Shown: positions 49,967 to 58,551, counted from the first letter of the stretch. The stretch is 64,000 bases of DNA from Clostridium sp. AM22-11AC (GCF_003473545.1 NZ_QUCM01000001.1:124001-188000), one strand, 5' to 3'. The notes: a model not told the origin generated them from the sequence alone. Program-made: numbers and translations.

Positions 49967-50101
49967 GTGAATGCCATAAAGAAAAAATATACCTATTCAG
50001 CTGAAAAGGTCCAAACTCTTTTAGCTAAAGGATATAGACTTTTGTCCATGTCCTATTTCGTAGGAGAAGACAGCCCTGCGCTGTATATCCTGGCTAAGTA
50101 A
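49967..50101 (+). CDS. Small plus-strand phage protein
   Basis: A 44-residue frame from GTG: NAIKKKYTYSAEKVQTLLAK, GYRLLSMSYFVGEDSPALYI, LAK. It is followed by a strong plus-strand terminator (50142), which supports plus-strand transcription. It lies antisense to the early operon leader. Start uncertain because the GTG is inside GGGAGG. Confidence 0.55.
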   Translation: MNAIKKKYTYSAEKVQTLLAKGYRLLSMSYFVGEDSPALYILAK

Positions 50102-50141
50102 TTAGCCGTCACTCGTAAACAATCTTGTAGGTCTGCATGTA

Positions 50142-50172
50142 TTCCACCGTATTCGCTGTACGGTGGAATTTT
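50142..50172 (+). terminator. Intrinsic terminator, plus strand
   Basis: TTCCACCGTA (50142) and TACGGTGGAA (50159) form a perfect ten-pair stem followed by TTTTT. Confidence 0.85.
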
Positions 50173-50206
50173 TATGGGTTGAGATTTCATCCCATGTACT
50201 TTGTTA

Positions 50207-50413
50207 GAGAAAATATTCTCATTCTTATATTGACTTTTGTGAGAAAATATTCTATTATACAAATAGGCAATATGAATATATTCTCTTAAATCCAGTCTTT
50301 TAAATTGGCGTTTATCGACTGATCATCATTGCACGAGAATGTTTTCTCTTTACACTCCTTACTATACGAGAATATTTTCTTTTTGTCAATACTTTTTCGA
50401 GATTTTTTTCTCG
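50207..50413. promoter_or_regulatory. Second immunity switch: divergent promoters with five or six operators
   Basis: Repeats of GAGAAAATATTCTC type lie at 50207, 50241, 50274 (half), 50334, 50368 and 50398. Plus promoter: TTGACT near 50231, 17 bases, TATTAT. Minus promoter: TTGACA, 17 bases, TATAGT over 50390-50361. An operator lies in each spacer, so the XRE gene and the Cro-like operon exclude each other. Confidence 0.83.
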
Positions 50414-50432
50414 TATTTGAAAGGGGACTATT

Positions 50433-50849
50433 ATGACACTCAAAGACCGAGTAAAAGCCCTTGCGCAAGAACGTGGTATTAGTTTACCTGCGCTTGAGTC
50501 AGAGTTGGGTTTTGGCAATAGTACAATCGTAAAATGGGATAAATCCACTCCTAATGCTGATAAGTTAAATGCTGTTGCTAAATACTTTAATGTTACAATG
50601 GATTATCTACTTAATGGCGATAGCGAAGAGCACACGGAACTCAATGCCAGAGATGAACGAGATATAAAAAAGGATTTAGACCGTATTATGGGTGAAATTC
50701 GTAAAGGTGATGACGGTCCTCTATACTACAATGGCGTAGAAATTGATAATGCTTCCCTAAGCCTACTTCAGAATGCCATTGAATACGCCCTTAGAGAAAC
50801 TAAAAAAGAAAACAAAGTGAAATACAATCCAAATAAGAATAAAAAGTAG
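50433..50849 (+). CDS. ImmR-like XRE repressor
   Basis: A 138-residue repressor with helix-turn-helix at residues 5-60 (VKALAQERGISLPALESELG, FGNSTIVKWDKSTPNADKLN) and a variable C-terminus. It is followed 10 bases later by an ImmA-type metallopeptidase, the layout of ImmR/ImmA in ICEBs1 and related phages. Its operators are the GAGAAAATATTCTC sites upstream. Confidence 0.87.
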   Translation: MTLKDRVKALAQERGISLPALESELGFGNSTIVKWDKSTPNADKLNAVAKYFNVTMDYLLNGDSEEHTELNARDERDIKKDLDRIMGEIRKGDDGPLYYNGVEIDNASLSLLQNAIEYALRETKKENKVKYNPNKNKK

Positions 50850-50859
50850 GTGACGCCGT

Positions 50860-51303
50860 TTGGAGACTGTAAATCATAAGATTCGTCGTTTAATCAGGTA
50901 CTATGAACATCTAACCGGCAGCCGGGATCCTGTTACTATTGCACGGTACGCCGGGATCCAGATCGCAGTATTACCGTTAGGCAATATTTCTGGAAACTAC
51001 AAACTTCTAAAAAGAAAACGTTGGATTTTTATAAATGAGGATATTCCATCTGACAGTTCACTTTTTCGGGTTGTTGTAGCACACGAATTAGGTCATGCTT
51101 TACTACATAGAAAAGAGAATTGTGCTTTTCTAAAAAATAAAACATTACTGCTTACATCTGGAATAGAAAGAGAAGCAAATTTGTTTGCCGCTTCCCTTTT
51201 GATATCAGATGAAATGTTGCAAGATTATACTGTATACACTCAGGACCAGTTCTGTCAATGCACAGGATATCCTAAGGAATTGCTTGAATTAAGGCTGAAA
51301 TAA
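50860..51303 (+). CDS. ImmA/IrrE-family metallopeptidase
   Basis: A 147-residue zinc protease. The motif HELGHALLH near residue 78 gives the two zinc histidines and the catalytic Glu, and EREANLFAASLL near 108 the third ligand. ImmA cleaves its partner repressor to induce the element. Start is TTG 50860, six bases after AGGTGA. Confidence 0.9.
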   Translation: METVNHKIRRLIRYYEHLTGSRDPVTIARYAGIQIAVLPLGNISGNYKLLKRKRWIFINEDIPSDSSLFRVVVAHELGHALLHRKENCAFLKNKTLLLTSGIEREANLFAASLLISDEMLQDYTVYTQDQFCQCTGYPKELLELRLK

Positions 51304-51332
51304 GCAAAAATACTACAGATAAGGAGTTTGTT

Positions 51333-52946
51333 ATGTTTACTCGTCTATATTTAGAAGATTTTAGAATTTTTAAGGATCAAACTATTCATATAGGGAATAC
51401 TATTACCGCTATAGCTGGACATAATGCCACTGGAAAGTCTACAATTTTAGGAATTCTTGGAAATACCTGTGAACTTAAGAGTAAATTCGGAACAACTATT
51501 ACTGATAAACAATTTAAAACTGAATTTTCTGAACTATTCAAGGGTTCAAAAGCTTTTGACAAACGAAGTGGAGATATCGGTACTCTTTTTTACCTCCCAC
51601 AAGATAATGATAACGAGATTCCTATTACTTTACGTGTCACTTGGCAAAAATGGGATAAGGATTCTGTTGATAGTAACCGTTTTAGAATTCTTCCAAAATG
51701 GGTTGATCACTCCATAAGTGAAAAAGTAACTGCTAAAAAGTTATCTGTTCCTTCTTTTTATTTAGGATTAAGTCGCTTGTATCCACTTGGTGAAGATACT
51801 TCAGAAGTTATTGAGGAACGAAAATTTAAGAAGAAATTAACAAATGATGATATCCAATGGCTAATCAAAAACTACAAGTATATTCTTTCCATAGACGATT
51901 CTATTTCTAGTATATCAAACTATGAAATTTTCAAAAAGCGTTCTGGTGGAGTAAATACTTCCCATTATGACTTTTTAAGTAATTCTTCCGGACAAGACAA
52001 TTTAATGCAAATTATGTATTTATTATTATCATTTATTAAACTTAAAACAGAATATGATAATATAGGAGAACCTTGGCCCGGTGGTATTTTACTTATTGAT
52101 GAATTAGATGCAACATTACACCCAGCAGCCCAAATTCGTCTTATTGACTTAATTTATAAAGTATGTAAACAATTCAATTTTCAAGCCGTATTTACTACAC
52201 ACTCACTGCAAATTTTGGAATATTTAAGCAGCCTGCAAATAAGAAATTCCGATATCAATATTGAATATTTTACAACAGCCAATGGTAAGCTTGAAATTCA
52301 TCACAACCCGCCTTTTGAAGCAATGGAGAATGATATGATGATTAGTACCTATTATTTGACCAGTAATAATCGAAAGATAAATATTTATTCAGAAGACGCT
52401 GAAGCACGATATTTCATAAGACATATGCTCGCTGACTATAAGGATCATTTTCGCCTTTTAGACATTAAATTAGGTGGAGAATCTCTTATGAATCTTTTAT
52501 ATAATGACCCTGATTACTTTAAAAATGTTCTATTTATATTAGACGGAGATAAAGATTTAGCAAAAACCAAATACGCCGAATTACCTGCTAAACATTGTAA
52601 TGTTATTTTCTTACCTGGTAACGAAGGACCAGAAGCATTACTATACAATTATTTAATCAATCTCCCTCCAACTCACGAAATCTTACAGGAAAATTTCGAC
52701 AAAGGTATATCCATTAGAATGTTTAAAGAAATGAATCCTCTGACTTCACCCAAATATGCTTCATATGAAAAAAATCGTGAGAAATACAAGCACTGGTTCA
52801 TAGATAATCAAGCTATGTTTGATGATCTAAATATTATGCGATATTGGTGTGAAGATAACCAAACAGATCTTGATACATTCAAAAAAACATTTGTTAATCG
52901 ATTTAATATTTTAGCTTCCAGAACCAAAATACCTAAAATCAATTAG
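51333..52946 (+). CDS. OLD-like AAA ATPase with C-terminal TOPRIM-type nuclease region
   Basis: A 537-residue protein. Walker A is GHNATGKST near residue 30, the ABC-like signature is SNSSGQDNLMQ near 220, Walker B LLIDELDATLHPAAQ near 255 and the switch TTHS near 290. The last 190 residues carry IYSEDAEARYFI and ILDGDKDL, matching the Glu and D-x-D of a TOPRIM nuclease. This is the OLD/GajA/AriA-like plan of anti-phage proteins. The gene is AT-rich relative to the phage core and is followed by a methylase and RhuM. Confidence 0.82.
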   Translation: MFTRLYLEDFRIFKDQTIHIGNTITAIAGHNATGKSTILGILGNTCELKSKFGTTITDKQFKTEFSELFKGSKAFDKRSGDIGTLFYLPQDNDNEIPITLRVTWQKWDKDSVDSNRFRILPKWVDHSISEKVTAKKLSVPSFYLGLSRLYPLGEDTSEVIEERKFKKKLTNDDIQWLIKNYKYILSIDDSISSISNYEIFKKRSGGVNTSHYDFLSNSSGQDNLMQIMYLLLSFIKLKTEYDNIGEPWPGGILLIDELDATLHPAAQIRLIDLIYKVCKQFNFQAVFTTHSLQILEYLSSLQIRNSDINIEYFTTANGKLEIHHNPPFEAMENDMMISTYYLTSNNRKINIYSEDAEARYFIRHMLADYKDHFRLLDIKLGGESLMNLLYNDPDYFKNVLFILDGDKDLAKTKYAELPAKHCNVIFLPGNEGPEALLYNYLINLPPTHEILQENFDKGISIRMFKEMNPLTSPKYASYEKNREKYKHWFIDNQAMFDDLNIMRYWCEDNQTDLDTFKKTFVNRFNILASRTKIPKIN

Positions 52947-52999
52947 TTCTGGCCAAATATCTATAAATATGATAAGCTGACTAAAGGAGGTGAGATTAA

Positions 53000-53872
53000 A
53001 TGTCGATAAAAAATCCCTTACGCTATCCTGGTGCTAAATCTAAGTTATATGATTATATATGCAAATTACTTATTGCAGAGCAGCGAACCGGATGCACTTT
53101 TTACGAACCATTCGCTGGCAGTGCTGCCATATCATTGCTACTTTTGGAAAACCAAGTTATCAGCAAGGCTGTTCTTAATGAACTTGATCCCTTGCTTTAT
53201 AACTTTTGGTTCTCTGTGTTTAATCACACTGAAGAACTGATTACGCTTATTAGAAACACTGATATTACATTAGAAAATTGGCATGAGTTTTCTCTTTATA
53301 GAAATAATGATTATCTTCAAGACAAAACATCTGTTCAAATAGGTTTTGCTGGTTTATTTTTAAATAGAACTAACTTCTCTGGCATACTAAAGGCCAATCC
53401 ACTCGGTGGGCTAAATCAGCAATCTCAATACCCTATTAATTGTCGATTTAATAAAGATAAGATTATTAATTCCATTCAACAGCTTTCGCTATATGGAAAT
53501 AAAATAACTCTTTACAATTTAGACGCTATTGACTTTATGAAGCAAGCACTACGATATAAACGGAACAGAAAAACTTTTGTATACATAGACCCTCCATACT
53601 ATAAAGAAGGAGCTAATTTGTATAGATGCTATTATACACATGAGCAACATATGCTTTTATCTAAATTTATCCTATCCAAAACCTACCCATGGCTGATTAG
53701 TTATGATAATGCTGAAGAAATTCGGAAAATGTACAAACAATTGTCTCCATTAACCATACATATGGACTACTCCGTACATACCTCAAGAAACGCCGAAGAG
53801 TTACTCATATCTAATATAAAAATCCCACCCATGGAACCTTCATCTACAACTATTGAACCACTAATTGGTTAA
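53000..53872 (+). CDS. D12-class DNA adenine methyltransferase
   Basis: A 290-residue N6-adenine methylase. The SAM-binding region is NPLRYPGAKSKLYDYI and YEPFAGSAAISLLLLEN; the catalytic DPPYY is in FVYIDPPYYKEG near residue 195. It may protect phage and host DNA from the adjacent OLD-like nuclease. GGAGGTGA precedes the ATG. The target sequence cannot be read here. Confidence 0.88.
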   Translation: MSIKNPLRYPGAKSKLYDYICKLLIAEQRTGCTFYEPFAGSAAISLLLLENQVISKAVLNELDPLLYNFWFSVFNHTEELITLIRNTDITLENWHEFSLYRNNDYLQDKTSVQIGFAGLFLNRTNFSGILKANPLGGLNQQSQYPINCRFNKDKIINSIQQLSLYGNKITLYNLDAIDFMKQALRYKRNRKTFVYIDPPYYKEGANLYRCYYTHEQHMLLSKFILSKTYPWLISYDNAEEIRKMYKQLSPLTIHMDYSVHTSRNAEELLISNIKIPPMEPSSTTIEPLIG

Positions 53873-53968
53873 TAGATTTTCTCTTACATTTATACGCTGA
53901 ACTATTTCCGGTTTGGAAACACTTCAGAACTAACCATCTAGATTTTCATACGGTTAAGAAAGGAGCCT

Positions 53969-54970
53969 ATGGATACAAATATTGGAAATATTTTAATATA
54001 TCAAAATGAAAAAGGTGATACAAAAGTTGATGCTTACTTTAATGATGACACTATCTGGATGACCCAGCGCTCTATAAGTGAACTCTATCAAATTTCAAAA
54101 TCATCAGTCAGTGAGCATATTAAAAATATCTACCTTGACCGAGAACTTGATGAAAATTCAACTGTTCGGAAATTCCGAACAGTTCAAACAGAGGGTAGCC
54201 GACAAGTATCTCGTGAAATGGATTATTACAATCTTGATATGGTACTTGCTGTTGGTTATAGAGTGCGGAGCAATATTGGCATTCATTTCCGGAACTGGGC
54301 ATCCTCTATACTCTCAGAATATATGCGAAAGGGATTTGCGCTTAATGATGAGCGCCTTAAAAATCCAAAAAAATTTGGCCAGGATTATTTTGATGAATTA
54401 CTTGAGCGTATTCGTGACATTAGAGCATCTGAAAAACGTGTGTACATGAAAGTTCGTGATATTTTTGCTACATCAGTAGATTATGATCCCAAAAGTGAGC
54501 AGGCAGATAGATTTTTCAAAACTGTTCAAAATAAGCTACATTACTCCGTTCACGGCCATACTGCGCCTGAATTAATTCATGAACGCGCAGATGCTACTAA
54601 GGATAATATGGGATTAACTTCTTTCAAAGGAGCAAAAGTCAGAAAATCCGATGTTACAATTGCAAAAAATTATCTTCACAAAGATGAGATTGAAAATTTA
54701 AACCGTATTGTCACAATGTATTTAGATTATGCCGAGGATCAAGCAAAACAGCGCATTCCTATGTATATGAGTGACTGGGAAAATCGCTTAAACGCTTTCT
54801 TACAGTTTACTGGACGTAAAGTGTTAGATAACAATGGACACATTTCCAGAGAAGATGCTGATCGTTTTGCTAAAGAACAATATGAAATCTTTGATTATCA
54901 CAGAAAAGCCTTAGAGTCACATTCTGAAGAATTGGATATATTACCAGTTCTTCCAGAAGAACATAAATAG
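53969..54970 (+). CDS. RhuM family protein
   Basis: A 333-residue protein of the RhuM/Fic-associated family: VDAYFNDDTIWMTQRSISEL, YQISKSSVSEHIKNIY, then YYNLDMVLAVGYRVRSNIGI, HFRNWA. The first part is a helix-turn-helix that uses the same ORF6N-like layout as antirepressors; the C-terminal part (SDVTIAKNYLHKDEIENLNR) is RhuM-specific. RhuM proteins often travel with restriction or defence genes; their action is unknown. Confidence 0.85.
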   Translation: MDTNIGNILIYQNEKGDTKVDAYFNDDTIWMTQRSISELYQISKSSVSEHIKNIYLDRELDENSTVRKFRTVQTEGSRQVSREMDYYNLDMVLAVGYRVRSNIGIHFRNWASSILSEYMRKGFALNDERLKNPKKFGQDYFDELLERIRDIRASEKRVYMKVRDIFATSVDYDPKSEQADRFFKTVQNKLHYSVHGHTAPELIHERADATKDNMGLTSFKGAKVRKSDVTIAKNYLHKDEIENLNRIVTMYLDYAEDQAKQRIPMYMSDWENRLNAFLQFTGRKVLDNNGHISREDADRFAKEQYEIFDYHRKALESHSEELDILPVLPEEHK

Positions 54971-54974
54971 TAAA

Positions 54975-55010
54975 AGACCGCTCAGTGTTACCAGCACTGA
55001 ACGGCCTCTT
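54975..55010 (+). terminator. Terminator after rhuM
   Basis: CCGCTCAGTG pairs with CACTGAACGG around TTACCAG, with a CTCTTAC end. Confidence 0.78.
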
Positions 55011-55082
55011 ACATAGATTTTCTCCTGCCAGTCTTCTGGCCAGATATAATCCAACTTATGCACCTGAATTATATCATCTCCA

Positions 55083-55110
55083 GGACGTCTGCGCAAGGGG
55101 CGTCTTTTTT
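55083..55110 (+). terminator. Terminator upstream of the integrase
   Basis: GACGTCT and GGGGCGTC pair with two G-U steps around GCGCAA, followed by six T. It helps isolate the integrase gene from the cargo operon. Confidence 0.7.
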
Positions 55111-55155
55111 GTACCCATTTTTCATAAAATAAAGCAAATACCAGGAGATGATAAC

Positions 55156-56682
55156 ATGAAAAAAGAAGAAGACACTGTAAAAACAGCTGCGCTCTACATC
55201 CGCGTCAGCACCGATAAACAGGAAGAACTGTCCCCGGACTCCCAGAGGCGCCTGCTCTTAGACTATGCCAAAAGCCACAATATGATCGTGTCCAACCAGC
55301 ACATCTACACGGAAAATGGTATTTCCGGCCGGAAGGCGGATAAGCGGCCAAAGTTCCAACAGATGATCGCTGCCGCCAAGTCTGACGAGCATCCCTTTGA
55401 TGTGATCCTGCTGTGGAAGTTTTCCAGGTTCGCCCGCAATCAGGAAGAAAGCATCGTCTATAAGTCCATGCTGCGGAATAAATGCCATGTGGATGTGGTC
55501 AGTATCTCCGAGCCACTGATTGAAGGCCCATTCGGCGGCCTGATCGAGCGCATTATTGAGTGGATGGATGAATTTTACTCTATCCGACTTTCCGGTGATG
55601 TTACCAGGGGAATGACAGAGAATGCTCTGCGTGGTGCCTACCAGTGTCGGCCGCCTCTGGGATACCGCATTCCCCACCACAAAGCTACTCCGGAGATCAT
55701 TCCAGAAGAAGCCGCCATCGTTCAGCTGATCTTCGATAAATATGTAAATGAAAAGATGTCCTTATTCGCTCTAACCAAATATCTGAATGCCCAGGGATAC
55801 AAAACCAGCCGTGGAAAACCCTTTGAAAAGCGTTCCCTGGAGTACATTATCCAAAATCCCGGCTATGCAGGAGATATCCGCTGGAACCGGACCATAAACG
55901 AAACCAATGAAATACGTGATCGGTCTGAGTGGATCATCCGTCCCGGTCACCACCCGGCTATTATCAGCAAAGAACTCTTTGAGCAGGCTCAAGAGCGTTT
56001 TAATAAAGAATACACACCCAGAAATGCCAAGCCTTCCGAAGTGACCAAGCATTGGCTCTCAGGGCTTCTAAAATGCTCCGGCTGTGGTCGGTCCCTTTCT
56101 TCCTGCGTAGTCCACAGAAAGTCACTACCGGATACTTTCTATTTCCAGTGCTACGGATACTTAAAAGGCAAATGTTCCACTAACTGCTATGTCAATGAAA
56201 GTGTGATCGGCCCTGCTGTTTTAAACGCTCTTAAGGATGCCCTTAACAACGGATCCGTTTCTTACTCCCTGCGCCAGCGTCAGACAGACCATGCTCCAGA
56301 TGCTGAAATTAAAAATATTGAAAAGAAATTGTCTCGACTGGACTCAAAGGAACTTCGTGCAAAAGAAGCTTACATAGATGGAATTGACACCATAGAAGAA
56401 TACCGGGCTAACAAAGAACGTATCAGCCAGGAACGAACAGAACTGGAAGAACAGCTAGCTAAACTCACCCAGGTACCAGAAGAACCGGAAGACAATACCA
56501 GGAAAATGCTGCAGAGCATCTCCTCTATCCTGGACATCCTGCAGTCTGACTCCTTCACTCCCCAGGAGAAAAATGCAGCCCTGAAAAGCATTGTAGAGAA
56601 GATCACCTACGACCGGGCTAACAGTCACATTGACGTAGATTTTTATTTGACCGAAAATCCAGAAATGCCCGCAAACCCTTGA
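55156..56682 (+). CDS. Large serine recombinase (phage integrase)
   Basis: A 508-residue integrase. The N-terminal catalytic domain shows ALYIRVSTDKQEE with the nucleophile Ser near residue 17, and LLWKFSRFARNQEES. The recombinase domain follows (PLGYRIPHHKATPEIIPEEA), then a zinc ribbon (GLLKCSGCGRSLSSC... FQCYGYLKGKCSTNC) and a coiled coil (KNIEKKLSRLDSKELRAKEA). The start at 55156 follows AGGAG; a longer frame is open from 54985. It lies at attR and should catalyse insertion at the SpoIID-like gene. Confidence 0.93.
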   Translation: MKKEEDTVKTAALYIRVSTDKQEELSPDSQRRLLLDYAKSHNMIVSNQHIYTENGISGRKADKRPKFQQMIAAAKSDEHPFDVILLWKFSRFARNQEESIVYKSMLRNKCHVDVVSISEPLIEGPFGGLIERIIEWMDEFYSIRLSGDVTRGMTENALRGAYQCRPPLGYRIPHHKATPEIIPEEAAIVQLIFDKYVNEKMSLFALTKYLNAQGYKTSRGKPFEKRSLEYIIQNPGYAGDIRWNRTINETNEIRDRSEWIIRPGHHPAIISKELFEQAQERFNKEYTPRNAKPSEVTKHWLSGLLKCSGCGRSLSSCVVHRKSLPDTFYFQCYGYLKGKCSTNCYVNESVIGPAVLNALKDALNNGSVSYSLRQRQTDHAPDAEIKNIEKKLSRLDSKELRAKEAYIDGIDTIEEYRANKERISQERTELEEQLAKLTQVPEEPEDNTRKMLQSISSILDILQSDSFTPQEKNAALKSIVEKITYDRANSHIDVDFYLTENPEMPANP

Positions 56683-56686
56683 TTTA
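56661..56686 (+). repeat. 26-bp repeat, integrase copy
   Basis: Identical to 43130-43155. It codes for the last residues of the integrase (E-M-P-A-N-P) and runs past its stop. Confidence 0.8.
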
Positions 56687-56703
56687 TGCGGGTTTGCGGG
56701 CAT
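56665..56703 (+). terminator. Long hairpin at the right prophage end
   Basis: ATGCCCGCAAACCC (56665-56678) pairs with GGGTTTGCGGGCAT (56690-56703), 14 perfect pairs. It overlaps the integrase stop and abuts attR. No T-run, so a role in transcription stop or attachment-site structure is open. Confidence 0.65.
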
Positions 56704-56736
56704 CTATACGCACTGGCAATTTGGTTGACACAATGG
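56704..56736. other. attR attachment site
   Basis: CTATACGCACT (56704-56714) and CAATTTGGT (56717-56725), then TG (56726-56727), then host ACACAATGG. It mirrors the arms at attL. Confidence 0.85.
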
Positions 56737-57111
56737 GGATCCTGCTCCTTAGGCCAGCAGGGCTACAGCCCTATTGAGATCCTTCGCTATTACTACGGTG
56801 ACAGCATCTATATCAACACAGCGGAACAGATTGCCGGGATCCCTGCTTCCTGGCCGGGCTATGACCTGACAGTGGGAAGTTCCGGTGATAAGGTCCGCCA
56901 ACTTCAGGAGCAGTTAGATGCCATTGCCCAGGTATATACAGCAATCCCCCGCATCCAGCCTGACGGCATCTACGGACAGCAGACAGCGGCTGCAGTGCGG
57001 GAATTCCAGAATATCTTCGGTCTGCCCCAGACAGGTGTCACCGACTTTGCCACCTGGTATAAGATCTCCCATATCTATGTGGGGATCACACGGATCGCAG
57101 AGCTGTATTGA
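56728..57111 (+). pseudogene. 3' part of the split SpoIID-like, peptidoglycan-binding gene
   Basis: Continues the frame from 13232: TQWGSCSLGQQGYSPIEILR, YYYGDSIYI completes the SpoIID-like domain. Residues after SWPGYDLTVGSSGDKVRQLQ form a peptidoglycan-binding domain (DGIYGQQTAAAVREFQNIFG). As it stands it has no start or ribosome site of its own; an ATG at 56686 is in frame but in phage DNA. Rejoining with 12366-13232 gives 416 residues. Confidence 0.88.
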
Positions 57112-57178
57112 CCATGCCTTTCACACCTTTTTGCCGCCCCTCTGGGCGGCTTAGGATGTGCACTGGCGCAATTATGCC

Positions 57179-58069
57179 CTATCTTCCCCGCATCTTCTTC
57201 CGATACACCGATGGCGCACATCCCTTGATCCGCACAAATACCTTTGAATAATAATTGGAGTCATTAAAACCGGCTCCGGCTGCTGCCTCTGCCATCGAAC
57301 AGCCAGGATCCAACAGATCTGCCAGACTGCGCTCGATCCGATATTCCAGAATAAAGTCAAACAATGTCTTTTTCATATATTTCTTAAATAAACGGCTGCA
57401 CTGGCTGGTACACATATATACATTTTCCGCGATCTGGTCAACGGTCAGTTTCTTATCATAATTTTTTTCGATAAAACGTAAGATCTCACGGATCCGTTCA
57501 TAATCTTTCTGTTCTTTTCCGGAAATTCCCTTTTTCCGGTCCACATTTAGCACAAGAAGCTGCCAGAATTTCAACAACTTTCCAGTCAGTTCCATTTCAT
57601 ATCCATCTTCCTGTCCGTCATAGGCAGAAATGATCCCCCGTATCAATTCAATCATCTCTCCATGCCACTCCTGGCTCCCATCAAAAACAACGGCACAAAG
57701 CGCTCCGTCCCGGACCACAGGCATCACATATTTCTCATAAATAAGACTGTTTTCATATCCATAGATCAGCTTTGGATCGAAAGTAATAGAAATATAATGG
57801 CAGTCCTGTCCCTCCACCATTCCACCAGAATGAAGGCTGTTTGCATTTCCAAACAACGCCTGTCTCTCTTTTAAAATATAGGTATTTCCGTTTACATGGT
57901 ATTCGATCACCCCATCTGTAACAAGGGTCAGTTCCACCTCCGGATGCCAGTGCCAGAGAAAAGCCCCTGTTTCATAGCCGGAAAGACACTCCCTGCTAAC
58001 TAAAACAGGGAACTGAAAACTTCCATGTTCTTTTAACTCTTTCTGGGATTTATTGGTTATGATCTGCAT
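57179..58069 (-). CDS. AraC-family transcriptional regulator (cupin plus HTH)
   Basis: A 296-residue regulator. Residues 30-100 are a cupin-like sensor (GAFLWHWHPEVELTLVTDGV, YHVNGNTYILKERQALFGNA). Residues 195-295 are the double helix-turn-helix (LTVDQIAENVYMCTSQCSRL, EAAAGAGFNDSNYYSKVFVR). Typical for control of sugar genes. No sugar operon lies beside it in the window. Confidence 0.9.
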   Translation of the reverse strand: MQIITNKSQKELKEHGSFQFPVLVSRECLSGYETGAFLWHWHPEVELTLVTDGVIEYHVNGNTYILKERQALFGNANSLHSGGMVEGQDCHYISITFDPKLIYGYENSLIYEKYVMPVVRDGALCAVVFDGSQEWHGEMIELIRGIISAYDGQEDGYEMELTGKLLKFWQLLVLNVDRKKGISGKEQKDYERIREILRFIEKNYDKKLTVDQIAENVYMCTSQCSRLFKKYMKKTLFDFILEYRIERSLADLLDPGCSMAEAAAGAGFNDSNYYSKVFVRIKGCAPSVYRKKMRGR

Positions 58070-58215
58070 AAGGACCTCCGCGCAGGATATTACCTGTTTT
58101 TAGCAATATATTCAAGGAAAACTGCTTATTTTTATTATATAATACAAGTATCTTACCTGTCTACACTGTTGCAACAGGAAAACAGGCCATCATGCAAAAA
58201 GGAGCGTGTTCTAAC

Positions 58216-58551
58216 ATGGATGAAACTTTTATGAAAGCCAGAGCCTATCTTGCACAAAACTATTCTGACCCGGAACTGTCCCTTACAGACCTGTGCCATT
58301 ATCTTGGTTTTAGCTGCTCCTATTTTTCCACACTTTTTAAACAGAAGACCGGTTTAAACTACAGCCATTATATTACCAGCCTGCGCTTAGAACAGGCAGC
58401 CAGGCTTTTAACAGATACAGATGATACGGCTCTTTCCATCGGCTATCAGGTAGGCTACTCCGCCCCCAACTACTTCAGCCGTGCTTTTAAAAAATTTTAT
58501 GGGATCTCCCCATCCCGTTACAGAGAACAAAACAGAGTTCCTACCGTGTAA
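58216..58551 (+). CDS. AraC-type HTH output domain, probably a response-regulator remnant
   Basis: A 111-residue protein that is only the double helix-turn-helix: LSLTDLCHYLGFSCSYFSTL, FKQKTGLNYSHYITSLRLEQ, VGYSAPNYFSRAFKKF. It looks like the C-terminus of a YesN-like response regulator without its receiver. The ribosome site (AGGAG) is 11 bases before the ATG, longer than usual. It may be a functional short regulator or a remnant. It is divergent from the AraC gene. Confidence 0.7.
   Translation: MDETFMKARAYLAQNYSDPELSLTDLCHYLGFSCSYFSTLFKQKTGLNYSHYITSLRLEQAARLLTDTDDTALSIGYQVGYSAPNYFSRAFKKFYGISPSRYREQNRVPTV

Larger units (their letters stand above)
13231..56727. mobile_element. Siphovirus-type prophage, about 43.5 kb, integrated by a serine recombinase
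   Basis: Bounded by attL and attR inside one host gene. It contains integrase, two repressor regions, replication, packaging, capsid, tail and lysis genes in a standard order. Structural genes look complete except the minor capsid gene, which is split by an insertion and carries a frameshift. The 51-55 kb cargo genes are visibly more AT-rich than the rest. Confidence 0.95.

Noticed and set aside
50053..50262. A 69-residue minus-strand gene upstream of the Cro-like gene
   Set aside because: It covers operators, a plus-strand terminator and part of the plus-strand small gene, and has no ribosome site.
54985..55155. N-terminal extension of the integrase
   Set aside because: The extra 57 codons cover two terminator hairpins and have no ribosome site, while AGGAG precedes the ATG at 55156.
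55156..56682. The integrase as the tail-fibre invertase
   Set aside because: Large serine integrases are directional between attP and attB. The 13-bp repeats do not resemble its attachment arms.
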